DNA from: Eutreptiella sp. 'Long Island Sound 2002'
Taxonomy: Eukaryota > Euglenozoa > Euglenophyceae > Eutreptiales > Eutreptiaceae
Reading direction: 5' to 3'
NCBI GenBank assembly: GCA_964036045.1
Contig: OZ038378.1
Coordinates: 24,603,935-24,667,934, forward strand
Length of the DNA: 64,000 bases
How positions within the stretch are numbered: the first letter of the stretch is position 1; each line of letters begins with the position of its first letter. The position numbers were made by a program, and so were the translations under genes. Positions 1 to 9,690 of the stretch are shown here, one piece after another. Below the pieces are notes generated by a model. It searched no databases and was not told the origin of the DNA. It saw only the letters and a list, made by a program, of their open reading frames with translations.

Positions 1-92
1 AGTTTGTCTCAGCATCAACAAAGGGTTTTAAGGGGGGCTTAGCCTGGATCAAGCCCTCCAAGAAAGACATGGCAGTGACCTTTTCTTACTCC
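1..92 (-). repeat. Start of the 3' LTR of TE1 (cut by window edge)
   Basis: Bases 1-92 match 10311-10400 with two mismatches in the same orientation. On the element's sense strand the match begins right after a purine tract (AGGGGGGAG, plus-strand about 93-101), which fits a polypurine tract primer followed by the 3' LTR. The rest of the LTR is off the window. Confidence 0.75.
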
Positions 93-2633
93 CCCCTGGA
101 GTACTAGTTAGCTAAGCTAGTAGGACCAAGGAAAAAGGCTCAAATATTCCCAAAATTACCTCAAAAAATGCATTAAACTTACGAAAAACATCCTCATCAC
201 TTCAAAGAAACCTATCACACTGTAGGGACCCTTGAAAAACAGTGTAATGTACCGTGAATGATGTCCCTTCGAAGGGGCATTCCTCAAAAGTCGCCGGCGT
301 GCGGCGAAAACTTTTGGAAAAAGTTTGGGGCCATTGGGAATTGAACCCAGGACTCCCTCCCTAGAGCCAATGTGCTTGCCCACTAAGGTACAGTCGAACG
401 CTCTAATGCGGACGGTCATCGCTGTATAAACAGCGTTTTAGTATACGTCCTGACCAAGGGCCAGGGCGGAGCAATACTCCCAATGGAGGACACAAACCCC
501 CAGGAGCTGGAAAAAATAGAAAATGGAACCAGCAGGGAGTGATTCCTGCGGTTTAGCGGAAGGGGTTGCGATTTAGCAAGTGAAATCGTTGAAAATCGAC
601 GAAACCACGCGGGAAATCGTCATTTTTACACATAACTTAAAGTCGCAGACAAGCGCAAAGGAAGCGGACGCCAAGAAAAGGGTTGCGCAAGCGTAAACGG
701 CTTTTGGAAAAGAAGGTATGAGCCGTAGTTTCTAAAGGTTTAAATAAAATTTTTGCACAGTTGCATCAAAATTTTTATAAACTTCAGAGTCAAGCATTCA
801 AAATCAGCCCACACCACAGAGCAGTTCAACAACCCGTCTCTGAGGTATGTCTGTGTCAGTTCACACTCACGCATTGCGTTCGTGTTGGTTGTTTCGTCAA
901 AACGTTAGGGTTGTCAACGCTGTGCTCGTTGGGGGGTCGGGTGTTCTTCTCTCGTGCTCTGCACAGGTGAAAGCAGGAATGAAAGGTATGTGATGCGAAT
1001 GGAGCGCGCAGCGCGCACGTAGGGTTAGAATATGCGCTGTGCTCGCGATGCATGTGCCTAATCTAGGCATCCACACGCTGTGACGCTTTACCTGTGTCCG
1101 AAATTCACCCTTGTTTTCTTCTTTACAGGTAAGACAAAAAGCGTTTGTCCGTGTGCGGCCGCGGCGTTAAAGTTGAGTTGCTTAAAACGCTTAGGTTTGT
1201 TTTGTGTTCGTTTCAATTCGGCATTCACACGATGCATGGTGAGTAAGGTAGGTTAGCCCAGGAGGAGCTCACCTCCTGGTTGAGTCAATGGTTCAGCCTC
1301 CCTTCCCTGCGTGCACATGATGCATTAAAGGGTAGGCCACGCGAATTGCGCACGGTAAACCTTGTTTAGGTTACCCAGAGGCTCCTCGGTACGTTCTTTA
1401 AGAGAACCCGAGGAGTTTCTTAAAGCTTGCTTGCTTGACAGGGGTAGCTGCATCTGCAGCGTGTTTGCGAACAGTGTATTATAGGTCACACTGAGACCGG
1501 TATAATACCTGGAGTGTGGCTTGGTTCCTCAGTCGCAAACGCCCCTTCATCTGCCTCTTTTGTACAGGTGGGAGAGGTTAAGGGTGATTGGTGCACGCAG
1601 CAGCTGCCTTCGGCGGCTACCATTTTTCTGCCCCAGCAAAACAGGGGCGCTGATCACAAATCAAATCACTGTGCCTCAGCCAGTACTGGCGAGGGCAGTT
1701 CGACCTCAACGACATCTGCGCTGTGCACGCAACGAGAGCACCCCTTCCCTCCAAGCCCTAGCAGGGGAAACGCGTTGTGGCGTCCCCTGTTAGGCCACAG
1801 CTGCTTAGGAGCGCTGTGTTCTCTTGTCCTTTTCACAGGAGGGCCACTAGGGCATGAGTCTTCCTGGACAGCAACCCCAAGTAGCGTGTGTAGGGGTTAG
1901 GGTCAGCAGGCCTGGCAGGAGTGGAGTGCAAGTGATGAGTGCTCACCCTGCCTTCGAAGGCCGGTGCTGGCGTTAGTGAGTGTAGTGTAGTGGTGTCTCC
2001 TGTCCCGCGTGCTTTTCCTCGTGGGCAGGGGAGTGCGTTAGCTTTTGGCCTGTAGCAAAAATGGGCGTTTTGTATGCCCTCAGCACACTTGGCCACCCCT
2101 CCCCTCTTAGTAGGTAGGGCTTTTGCCGTCAAACCCCAAGGATAGGCGCCAGCACAGACATTGGGCGCCATAGGAGTGGTAATACTACCTGATTAGGACC
2201 TTCGGTCCGACGTCAGCGAAGCCCGGTCTCCGGGAGCCACGCTGGGGAGTGAAGTGAGACACATACAGACATACATACCTCACTTAGGGGTATGGTAAAC
2301 CCTGTAAGGAAGAGTAGAACCCCATGGGTCTGGACCAGTCAGGGGTCCTAACTGTGGGCTCGCTTGTCCCCAAGGAGGGAAGACACACCTTGCCTCATAA
2401 CACCTTGCTTGTCATCCCCCCCTGGTGTAGTAAGCCACCGTTCTTCGTTGGCTCACCAAGGTCATTACATTAGGGCAGTACCCATGCAACACATGGTCAA
2501 CAAGGGAAACACTCGCTGGGTGGCTGCAATCTTGAAAAGCGGCCACCTGGCTCACGCTGGAAACCATAGACATGGGTCTGCAGGGCACAGACAGAGTGCT
2601 CACTGCACCTGTCAGTAGACTGACACAGGGAAA
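93..2633 (-). other. Non-coding stretch between TE1 pol and 3' LTR
   Basis: About 2.5 kb lies between the pol stop (2634) and the polypurine tract. No ORF here resembles a known retroelement protein; the longest (minus strand, 1833-2171, 112 codons) is unrecognised. There is no evident env-like ORF. A tRNA-like pol III unit lies at 320-397. The stretch may be a long 3' UTR or may contain a nested non-autonomous insertion whose edges I cannot see. Confidence 0.5.
320..397 (-). other. tRNA-like pol III unit (SINE head or tRNA pseudogene)
   Basis: On the minus strand there is an A-box-like TACCTTAGTGGG (379-390; 11 of 12 against the usual consensus) and a B-box GGTTCAATTCC (337-347), 31 bp apart. 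A TTTTT pol III terminator follows within a few bases of the tRNA-like 3' end (plus-strand aaaaa near 318-322). The T-arm pairs at 4 of 5 positions, but the acceptor stem does not pair well, so this is probably a tRNA-derived SINE head or a tRNA pseudogene rather than a working tRNA gene. Confidence 0.45.
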
Positions 2634-5600
2634 TTAGCTTCGCTTCTTACGCTGGGACATAGTCTCAGCACGGGTTAGGAGCTGACCCTCGTTGTTCTCA
2701 ACGAGGTAAGTGCGGAAGATGGGGTTGATACTCCCATCTGGTTGTATGAAGGCTGACATAGGTTCCCGGGTCGCCTCAGACAAACCATAGCCATCCCACA
2801 GGGTAAGGAATTTCCAGCCCTGTTTATACTCGTGGCGGGCAATTCCTGCAACCACGTAGTAACCATCGACTGCCATCTCATCGGCAGTCATCTCTTCGAG
2901 TTCGTCTGCCTCCTCTGGACTGGCAGCGTTCTCTAGGTCTATACGTTCAATATCACTGTCGCTGAGGCGCCGCTCATCCCAAGACAAGTCGTCAGGGGAG
3001 TGATAGTGCCTCAACTGCTTAGGAGCACATAGCAGTTCACCACCTAGATGGGGACTGCACCTGACATGGATCCTGGATCCATCTATCCTGATGATACGAT
3101 AGGGTCCAAAGTAAGGGTCCTGTAGGCAGTTACGTGGCCAGGAGGGTAGGCGTGAATGGTGTACCAAAACAAGGTCACCAACCTTGAAGCTGGCAGGTCG
3201 CCGTAGGCGGTTCCGTCGGCTCTGTTGACGGTCACGAATGTGCGTCAGGTTAGTACCAGCCTGGTTAGCCAGAGACTGCTTGTGTTCCAGCCAATCTCCC
3301 ACAGGGCTCTTGAAGTCCTCGGGAAAGGGGGTTTTGAAGAACCAAGCATGTCGTCCTCCATGGAACAGTTCGTGGGGGGTGAAACCCGTAGAAGAGCTCC
3401 GCTGTGAGTTCATGGACAGAACTGCCCAGGGCACTAGGCGTACCCAGTCCTTGGTGCGCTCCTGTTTCATCAGGATTCTTAAGTTTTGCTCCACCACACG
3501 GTTCTGTCTCTCACAGAGAGGGTTAGACGTGTGTGTGTAGGGCACACCTGTGGTTACCTCCACGTTGAGGGCATTTAGCACTCGTTTGTACCACCCAGTG
3601 TCACTGCGGACGCGTACATCTTCATCAGAGTGCACCTGTTTAGGTGCTCCATAGGGTTCGAACCATTGTTCGACCAACATTTTTACAGTCTGCTCACCTG
3701 TGATTTTCTTATTGCAAGGGAACACACGGGTGAAGCGAGATAGACCACAGGTGACCACGAGGCAACTATCATAGCCGCCAAAGCGTGGTAGGCCGTGGAT
3801 GTAATCCACGTAGAGTAGAGAGTTAGCACAATAGGGTATGGGTAAGCTGGAGATCAGGCCCCTATCCCTACTGTCGCTCTGCTTGCTGGCATGACAGCCA
3901 CAAGCATCCACAATGGTCTGCATACGCGACCTCAGTTCAGTCAGGGTTAGACCAGAGTAGAAACACTCACGGAAGAAGTCCACTGAGCGATTAGCGCCAG
4001 TGTGACCAGAACTGAGATGGGACCACTGTAGGCACCCATCCAGTCGTGCCTCAGGCACTACAATTCGGTCCTCGTAGAAGAGGTACTGATTGTTTTTATA
4101 CCACTGGTGCCCGTCAATGACACGGGGTTCGAGACCAGTGCTGAGGGTTTGGAGAATTTCTTCATACTCTGACTGATAGTCGGTTAGACTCCAACCCTCC
4201 AGGATTCCAGCAGTGCGCATGGACAGGTCAAGCTGGACATCCATACGCTGGAAAGCCTCTTTGGCGAGCGCCTCAGAGCTCTCACCAATAAGCGCATCGA
4301 AGTTGTTGCGCGATATATAGTCCGACAGTTCATTCTTAATCCCGGGGATATGATGCACTGTCAGCCTGAACTGGCTCAGGTAAGTCCACCACTGTTTTAG
4401 CTTCGCTTTTTCTGGTGGTGGGCCCTTCTGAGAAGACTTCACAGGCTCCTGGTCACACAGCCAGACAATAGGGTTAGACCCCAGGAGTCGGGATTGTGAA
4501 GATAGCACCAACATACCGGCCAGGAGTTCCTGGTCATAGGTGCTGTAGTTGGAACGCGCTTGGTTCCATTTCCAATTCCAGTGTCCCAGTGGCACCAGTC
4601 GCCACTCACTGGTAGGATAGTCATGTTTCAACGAACCATCACGGTTCAGTCCAGTAGTACGATAATGGCAGTGGGTTAGTTCAGCGGGGTTAAGCTCCTG
4701 CCATTGATAGATCGTACCTCCCCCCCCTACATCACTGGCATCAGTGATCAGAACTATCTCGCCCTCAGGGCGGGGCACTCCCAGGCAGTTGGAGGAGGCA
4801 ATCTTCTTCTTCAACTCCTGGAAACACTCTTCCTCTCTGGAGGACCACCTCCAGGGAGTAGTTTTCTTGATTAGGTCAGTGAGGGGTGCAGAGGAGTAAG
4901 TAAAATTGTGGATGTGACGCCGATAGAAATTACAGGCGCCCACAAAACTCCTCACATCGTGTAGACCCTTCTTAGGGTCATCGCGAATCTGCATGTCCTG
5001 TAGGGGCTGCATCTTAGACGCGGCTGGTTTCCACCAGCCATACCCCACGTCGAAACCCAAATACTCCATCTCCTCTTTCATAAACTCGCATTTTTCGAGT
5101 TTGATTCGGAGATGGTTTTCTTGACAGACAGTGAAGAATTCACGGAGGAAAAGGACATGGTCCTCTTTGGTATTAGTACCCAAACTCACGTCGTCGATGT
5201 GAGCCTCCATTTCTGCACCCCGAGAAATCAACTCTTGTACTAGAGGCCTGCGCCTCAGTATGTACAAAATTTTGTTCATAAGCTCCTGGAAGAGCGCTGG
5301 GGCATTAGCCACCCCGAAAGGCATAACCTTCCACTTGAAGACACGACCCTTAGGGGTTATAAAGGCAAGCAGCTCCTGAGCTGCGGCGGTTAGGTCAACC
5401 TGCCAGAAACCAGAGCGTTTGTCCATTTTGGTCTTATACCTGCATTTGGCAATACGCTCCAGGGTGTTTTCCTTGTTAGGAATACTCCCTGAGTGGTTCT
5501 GGGTTTTCTTGTTGACCTCACCATAGTCTACAACAAGACGTAGAGCAGTCGACCCTGGTTTGGCAACAAGGAAACAGGGGCTGCAGTGATGGGGATAGTC

Positions 5601-6473
5601 CCCATGTTTATACTCTTCAACGAGGCCAGCATCAATGCATTCTTTGATCTGGCGCTCGATTTCTTCAACCTGTTCCTGTGGAGCGGGATAGGGACGACGC
5701 CTCACTGGCGTCTTTTCAAATTCTGGTTTCAATTTCAGGTCCATCTGGACCAGTTTTTTACAAGATAGGGGAGGCGGCAAGGCGCCGAACACCTCCTCAT
5801 AGGTTATAAGCAGTTTCTTCAGGCGGGGGTCAAGGTTAAGACTCTTGACTTTCTGAAGGAAATCCTCCTCAGCATGGAGGTTGCTTTTTCCATGTTCTTT
5901 CTTTTTATGCCGATCAGCAGTTTCGGCAGGTACAGTACCATCGTCCCACTCAGGGGGACGTTGCTGCCCATAGTGTAGAGAATACACTAGAGGTATCTCA
6001 GGATCAGGCAGCGTATAGGACTCATCGTCCTCCTCAGACCAGATGGAGTATTTCCAGGTCTGTCTGAGGTATTGCAGCCGCTCTTGGCGCTCAATACCTT
6101 CGGCCTTCAGGTACAACAGCCGTCGGAGTTCTTGAGTGTCATGCTCAGACAATGGCATGTTATTAGCAGCAGGCCCTGCCAGAGTATCAGTACTCCGGGC
6201 CACGGGTTCACCTGTGTGCACAGGCTGCATGTGTAGCACTGGTTTCCCAACAGAGGAAGCGGGTTCAGAGTTTGACTCTAGATCTACCTCCTCTAGCAAC
6301 AGCTGGGCCAGGAAAGCACTATGTTTCAGGTCAACACAGCTGGGATCAACAGAGGGAATAGTGCTGGCGATCTCAGACAGTTGGTCGTCAGCATCCTCTT
6401 TTACAGCTGCAGGTTCCAGATAGTCATCAGGAGACTCACACCCTGTAGGTGTGGCAGATAGGTGCTCAGGAGA
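2634..6473 (-). CDS. TE1 Pol: reverse transcriptase, RNase H, integrase, chromodomain
   Basis: Open for about 1,279 codons after the UGA at 6474-6476, in the same frame as protease, and ending in TAA. It has no convincing ATG of its own near the top, so it was probably made as part of a Gag-Pol polyprotein. RT spans roughly 5100-5800 with the catalytic pair in AHIDD (DD at about 5190-5195). RNase H follows (LITDAS, YDQELLAG, WLCDQEP, ELSDYISR). Integrase has a zinc-binding region and the D-D-E triad in YVDYIHG, HSDEDVR (about 3618-3632) and LCERQNR. The C-terminus (about 2690-2880) is a chromodomain with EYKQGWKFLTLWDGYG. An aromatic-cage Trp seen in TE2 (ATWEP) is Arg here (ATREP). Chromodomains of this class guide integration to marked chromatin. 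Confidence 0.9.
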   Translation of the reverse strand, partial: SPEHLSATPTGCESPDDYLEPAAVKEDADDQLSEIASTIPSVDPSCVDLKHSAFLAQLLLEEVDLESNSEPASSVGKPVLHMQPVHTGEPVARSTDTLAGPAANNMPLSEHDTQELRRLLYLKAEGIERQERLQYLRQTWKYSIWSEEDDESYTLPDPEIPLVYSLHYGQQRPPEWDDGTVPAETADRHKKKEHGKSNLHAEEDFLQKVKSLNLDPRLKKLLITYEEVFGALPPPLSCKKLVQMDLKLKPEFEKTPVRRRPYPAPQEQVEEIERQIKECIDAGLVEEYKHGDYPHHCSPCFLVAKPGSTALRLVVDYGEVNKKTQNHSGSIPNKENTLERIAKCRYKTKMDKRSGFWQVDLTAAAQELLAFITPKGRVFKWKVMPFGVANAPALFQELMNKILYILRRRPLVQELISRGAEMEAHIDDVSLGTNTKEDHVLFLREFFTVCQENHLRIKLEKCEFMKEEMEYLGFDVGYGWWKPAASKMQPLQDMQIRDDPKKGLHDVRSFVGACNFYRRHIHNFTYSSAPLTDLIKKTTPWRWSSREEECFQELKKKIASSNCLGVPRPEGEIVLITDASDVGGGGTIYQWQELNPAELTHCHYRTTGLNRDGSLKHDYPTSEWRLVPLGHWNWKWNQARSNYSTYDQELLAGMLVLSSQSRLLGSNPIVWLCDQEPVKSSQKGPPPEKAKLKQWWTYLSQFRLTVHHIPGIKNELSDYISRNNFDALIGESSEALAKEAFQRMDVQLDLSMRTAGILEGWSLTDYQSEYEEILQTLSTGLEPRVIDGHQWYKNNQYLFYEDRIVVPEARLDGCLQWSHLSSGHTGANRSVDFFRECFYSGLTLTELRSRMQTIVDACGCHASKQSDSRDRGLISSLPIPYCANSLLYVDYIHGLPRFGGYDSCLVVTCGLSRFTRVFPCNKKITGEQTVKMLVEQWFEPYGAPKQVHSDEDVRVRSDTGWYKRVLNALNVEVTTGVPYTHTSNPLCERQNRVVEQNLRILMKQERTKDWVRLVPWAVLSMNSQRSSSTGFTPHELFHGGRHAWFFKTPFPEDFKSPVGDWLEHKQSLANQAGTNLTHIRDRQQSRRNRLRRPASFKVGDLVLVHHSRLPSWPRNCLQDPYFGPYRIIRIDGSRIHVRCSPHLGGELLCAPKQLRHYHSPDDLSWDERRLSDSDIERIDLENAASPEEADELEEMTADEMAVDGYYVVAGIARHEYKQGWKFLTLWDGYGLSEATREPMSAFIQPDGSINPIFRTYLVENNEGQLLTRAETMSQRKKRS

Positions 6474-7436
6474 TCAATTTTTGAGATCATAAAGGGTCAG
6501 GCCACGATTTCCGGCCATGACCTCTTTTAGTAGCACCTGGTCCAGGTCAAACAGGGGTACAGGATTGAGAGATCCATCGATGATGGACAGGAAACTGGCC
6601 CACTCAGGGGCCTGCATAGCTGTGTCTGAGTCCTCAGGCACATAGATGGGGCCGTCGGGGAGTTGCACTCTTCCCACGGTCATTCGGTCAAGCATACGGC
6701 GCCAGTAAGCATGTTCACCAGAGCAACCCCAGTCAGGGGTGCACATAACAACCCTTCCTCCCTCATAAGCGATCTTGGTTAGAACCTTCGCGAGCAGGGA
6801 GAAGGGAGGGTTAGCATACGCTAGGCCCATTGCTTTCCAGAAGAAACGGAAAGCATTGTTCATTTGTTTCGAGCAGTACAACTGCATGATGTGCTGTTGT
6901 TGGCTCGCAAACAATTCCACCTGGACCTCATCCAGGTTTACCTGAAGGGCCGCCAGTCCATTTTCGAGAACATGACGGGCCAGTTGGTAGTTTTCAGTAC
7001 GATAGTTCGTCTTGGCTGCGTAGCGCAGCCCAGACTCTTTTCGTCCTGACAGCTCCAAAGGAACGGAGAATAGCCCACTGCCAAAGTCGCAGTGCAAAGA
7101 GTAAGGACGCTGTAAGGACAGCATTTTAACCTGGGGGTTTCTTCTTAGAAAGTCAGTGCCAATGACGATGTCAAAGGCGTCAGTGTCCAACACTCTGCAG
7201 TGTTGGGTCACGGTTTGGTCGCCCAGACATATGGTCACATCAACCTGCCCCAAGGAATGGATGGTACGCCCATCCCCTACTCTTATGGCCACGGTCTTAG
7301 TTTTCCTGAAAGTTTTGAGCAGGCGCCGGGCCACTATGGAAAGTGTTGCACCGGTATCAAGCACTGCTCGAAAAACCTGATCCCCGATTTTCACGAGGAT
7401 CCAGAAAACCAAGTCCTCCTCTTCGGAGCCGCCCCC
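6474..7436 (-). CDS. TE1 aspartic protease fused to a Dam/DIRS-type methyltransferase-like module
   Basis: In frame with Gag across the UAG at 7437-7439; it ends in UGA at 6474. The N-terminal part is a retropepsin with LDTGAT (about 7347-7358) and a second hydrophobic motif, DIVIGTDF. Downstream, about 6690-6923, comes VELFAS, then NNAFRFFW, YANPPFSLL (NPPF at 6801-6812), a basic helix and VVMCTPDWG. This order resembles the phage Dam-type N6-adenine methyltransferase family and the module that follows RNase H in DIRS elements; NPPF would be catalytic motif IV. Here it lies before RT, which is unusual for Ty3/gypsy. No obvious AdoMet-binding glycine loop is visible, so enzyme activity is uncertain. 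The UGA may be a nonsense mutation, because TE2 has no stop at the matching place. Confidence 0.75.
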   Translation of the reverse strand, partial: GGGSEEEDLVFWILVKIGDQVFRAVLDTGATLSIVARRLLKTFRKTKTVAIRVGDGRTIHSLGQVDVTICLGDQTVTQHCRVLDTDAFDIVIGTDFLRRNPQVKMLSLQRPYSLHCDFGSGLFSVPLELSGRKESGLRYAAKTNYRTENYQLARHVLENGLAALQVNLDEVQVELFASQQQHIMQLYCSKQMNNAFRFFWKAMGLAYANPPFSLLAKVLTKIAYEGGRVVMCTPDWGCSGEHAYWRRMLDRMTVGRVQLPDGPIYVPEDSDTAMQAPEWASFLSIIDGSLNPVPLFDLDQVLLKEVMAGNRGLTLYDLKN

Positions 7437-7439
7437 CTA
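7419..7439 (-). promoter_or_regulatory. Gag UAG stop with conserved G-rich 3' context (candidate readthrough site)
   Basis: Sense strand reads UAG GGG GGC GGC UCC. The UAG joins Gag and protease in one frame. TE2, TE3 and TE4 have the same arrangement, with GGG GGU GGG ACC UCG after the UAG. Gammaretroviruses suppress a gag UAG in a purine-rich context, so this is likely programmed readthrough. Confidence 0.65.
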
Positions 7440-8635
7440 TTCCTCATCAGGGAATTTCACATCCACTCCTGCAGCCATGAGGGACTTGGCCATCCAGGCC
7501 AAGCGCCTCTTCTTAGAATTTTTCCCCTCAGGGGTAGCGTTATCCCCTTGGGGGCGCTTCTGGGGGACACCTGCGGCAGGAGCGGGTGTGGCAGCAGGAG
7601 TAGGTGTAGCAACGGGCGCTGATGAGCGCCTCTGGGGGTTAGGGGGTCCAGTTTTGCCACCCCCCTTGCCACCTCCTTTACCTTTATCCCCATTCGGGGG
7701 ATTTCGGGCGGGCGTCTTCTGGCGCTCCGCCTCCTGACGCTTGAGTTTGTCACTCTCGCGTTTCTTGATGTGGCATTCGTCCTCATAGTGACGACGTTTG
7801 CCACAGTATCCACAGGTGATGGTACACCTGAAGTGGTCCTGATGGGTCAGAGTTTTCCCATCTTTAGTATGCTGCTGACGTTTCATCTGCAGCATACAGC
7901 CACTGCGGAGATCGCAGTCAGAGGCATGACAAGGTCCCCCCTTGTCATTGACAGGTCGGCAGTAAAACAGGGGGGGTGTGCCTGCATCAGTTGGAACCTC
8001 GTTCATGGCACGTAGGTTGCCCCTCCCTTTACCACCTCCCTGGTTAGTGTTTGTGGGATTTTTATGCCCCTTCCCTTCGCCACGTTCGGGGGTAGGGGTA
8101 CCACCTCGTCCCAAATGCTTCTTGAGGAACTTCTCCATGTGGGAGTCGTTCTCTCTCTCAAGAGCTAGCTCAATCAAGAGATCCACCAGTGTATCATACG
8201 AGTGGGTCCTGCTCTTCCTCTCAGAGGTGGAGCGGCAATCATCCCACGTACGCTGGGGGATCTTACTCATGAGCCACAGGTGGGGCTCAGTGGCTCCGTA
8301 GGAGCCCACATTCATCCTCGAAAATAAGTACTCCATGTGGCACACATACTCAGAAATTCGCGCAGCGGATGGAAACTCGGGGAGCATAGGTAGCTCCTCG
8401 ATTTGTGTGCGTACGCTGAGGTCAGTCTCATAGACTGGGAATGTTTTCTCTAACCTCAGGAGTACCTCCGCCCAAGTAGAACAGGTTTTCACAATCTGTT
8501 TGACCTGTTTTTGCAAAAATTTCTTTTTGCATGAGCGTTTTAGCAGTGAACATTTGGTGGCCACATCCACATGGGATTGGCCAGTCAACAAAAGGAACTC
8601 CGCAAATTCTTCTGCCCATTCAGGCAGATTTTTTT
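7437..8635 (-). CDS. TE1 Gag, C-terminal part (capsid-like region and nucleocapsid)
   Basis: Continues Gag after a -1 frame change at the A7 run (8629-8635). It opens with a conserved WAEEFAEF segment and helical capsid-like sequence (about 8000-8630), followed by a Lys/Gly-rich region. A CCHC zinc knuckle, CGYCGKRRHYEDEC (about 7772-7813), would bind genomic RNA. The tail is rich in Ala, Pro and Gly. It ends at the in-frame UAG. TE3 carries a related WAKDFARF segment in an uninterrupted frame, so the break here is specific to this copy or to its sequence. Confidence 0.8.
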
Positions 8636-9607
8636 GGGGTCGAACTCCGGCACTTCCAGCTGGATGTTCGCCTGGGCAATTGGTCTGCCCGTCGTCCCAC
8701 CCGCCGGAGTTAGGCCTGAAGGCGACACGCCGGCAAGAGGGGCCAGGGCTGACAGCCCTCTTCTCTCACTCTCTGTGACAGGCACGTCCTGTAGATCCGC
8801 CATAGGCACAGTCCTGGCATGGGGGTGAAAGGGGCTGGGGCAGGTAACCTTAGGCAACAGCCTTGAGACCCTCGATCTCTTGAGATCTTCGGCCAGGGTA
8901 CTCAGCCCTGGAGAGAGAGAGAGGAACTCAGGCTTGGGTAAGGGTTCTGCAATACCCAGTTTAGCCTTAATGGCCTCCGATAAGGCCGTCACATCTGGAT
9001 CTTCTGATCCAGACAGGAATTTGGCCAGCAGCTCGGCCGTCTGATCCAGGGCACCGTAGGTTGGCCTTGGATGATGTTCTTGGACTCGTGTTGGGCCCAC
9101 TTCGGGGGCCCTTGGGGTTGGATACTCAGGTCTTAGTCGTCTTGGCAGTGATGCAGTGGACGGAGGACCAGAGTGTGCATAGGACCCTAGATCTGTACGT
9201 GGTCTGGATCCATGTACAGCCAAGGGCTCCTCTCCATCTTCCCCACGGATGGATTTATAGTACTCCTCATGCATGATGTACTCATCCATCTTCATCTTCA
9301 GCTTCTCATATTCCTCAGGTCCTTCAATGGCAGTTGAGGATGAAGCTGGACAATTTGATCTTGATACTGAAGCAGCCACACGTCTGTGGAGGTGACTGAA
9401 GCTGTCTCCACCGTGTGCTGCTAAGGCCTCGGTGGTTAGGCCTTTATTCTCTTCCGCCCTTCTGCCTTCTGGATCTCCTTGGGACCCAGATGCGCCACTG
9501 AGATGTTGTGGAGCTCGGTGTGGTGGTTCACTCATTGGGTGGACCACGCTGCCCATTTGTACTTGGACAGTTCGGATAAGCCAGGTCCTGACGCTTGGCG
9601 TGGACAT
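8585..9607 (-). CDS. TE1 Gag, N-terminal part
   Basis: 340 codons from an ATG (9605-9607) that lies about 70 bases after the primer-binding site, which supports the start. The sequence is hydrophilic and proline-rich with a charged helical stretch (EKLKMKMDEY) near residue 105. It has no recognised enzyme domain. The C-terminal residues after the A7 run at 8629-8635 are out of frame with the conserved Gag continuation, so the true Gag most likely switches frame there. Confidence 0.75.
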   Translation of the reverse strand: MSTPSVRTWLIRTVQVQMGSVVHPMSEPPHRAPQHLSGASGSQGDPEGRRAEENKGLTTEALAAHGGDSFSHLHRRVAASVSRSNCPASSSTAIEGPEEYEKLKMKMDEYIMHEEYYKSIRGEDGEEPLAVHGSRPRTDLGSYAHSGPPSTASLPRRLRPEYPTPRAPEVGPTRVQEHHPRPTYGALDQTAELLAKFLSGSEDPDVTALSEAIKAKLGIAEPLPKPEFLSLSPGLSTLAEDLKRSRVSRLLPKVTCPSPFHPHARTVPMADLQDVPVTESERRGLSALAPLAGVSPSGLTPAGGTTGRPIAQANIQLEVPEFDPKKICLNGQKNLRSSFC

Positions 9608-9678
9608 GATGGACTTGTTGTTGAGCTTTTGTTCTGCACTTCTTCTCAGGGTCGGTTCAAAAGGTCACAAGGGACTGT

Positions 9679-9690
9679 CTCTGCTACCGG
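9679..9690 (-). promoter_or_regulatory. Primer-binding site, initiator tRNA-Met type (TE1)
   Basis: The plus strand ctctgctacc equals the 3' end of a typical eukaryotic initiator tRNA-Met, so the sense strand (GGTAGCAGAG) would pair with it to prime minus-strand DNA. It lies between the LTR and the gag ATG. The same site occurs in TE3 and, extended to 12 bases, in TE4. Confidence 0.7.
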
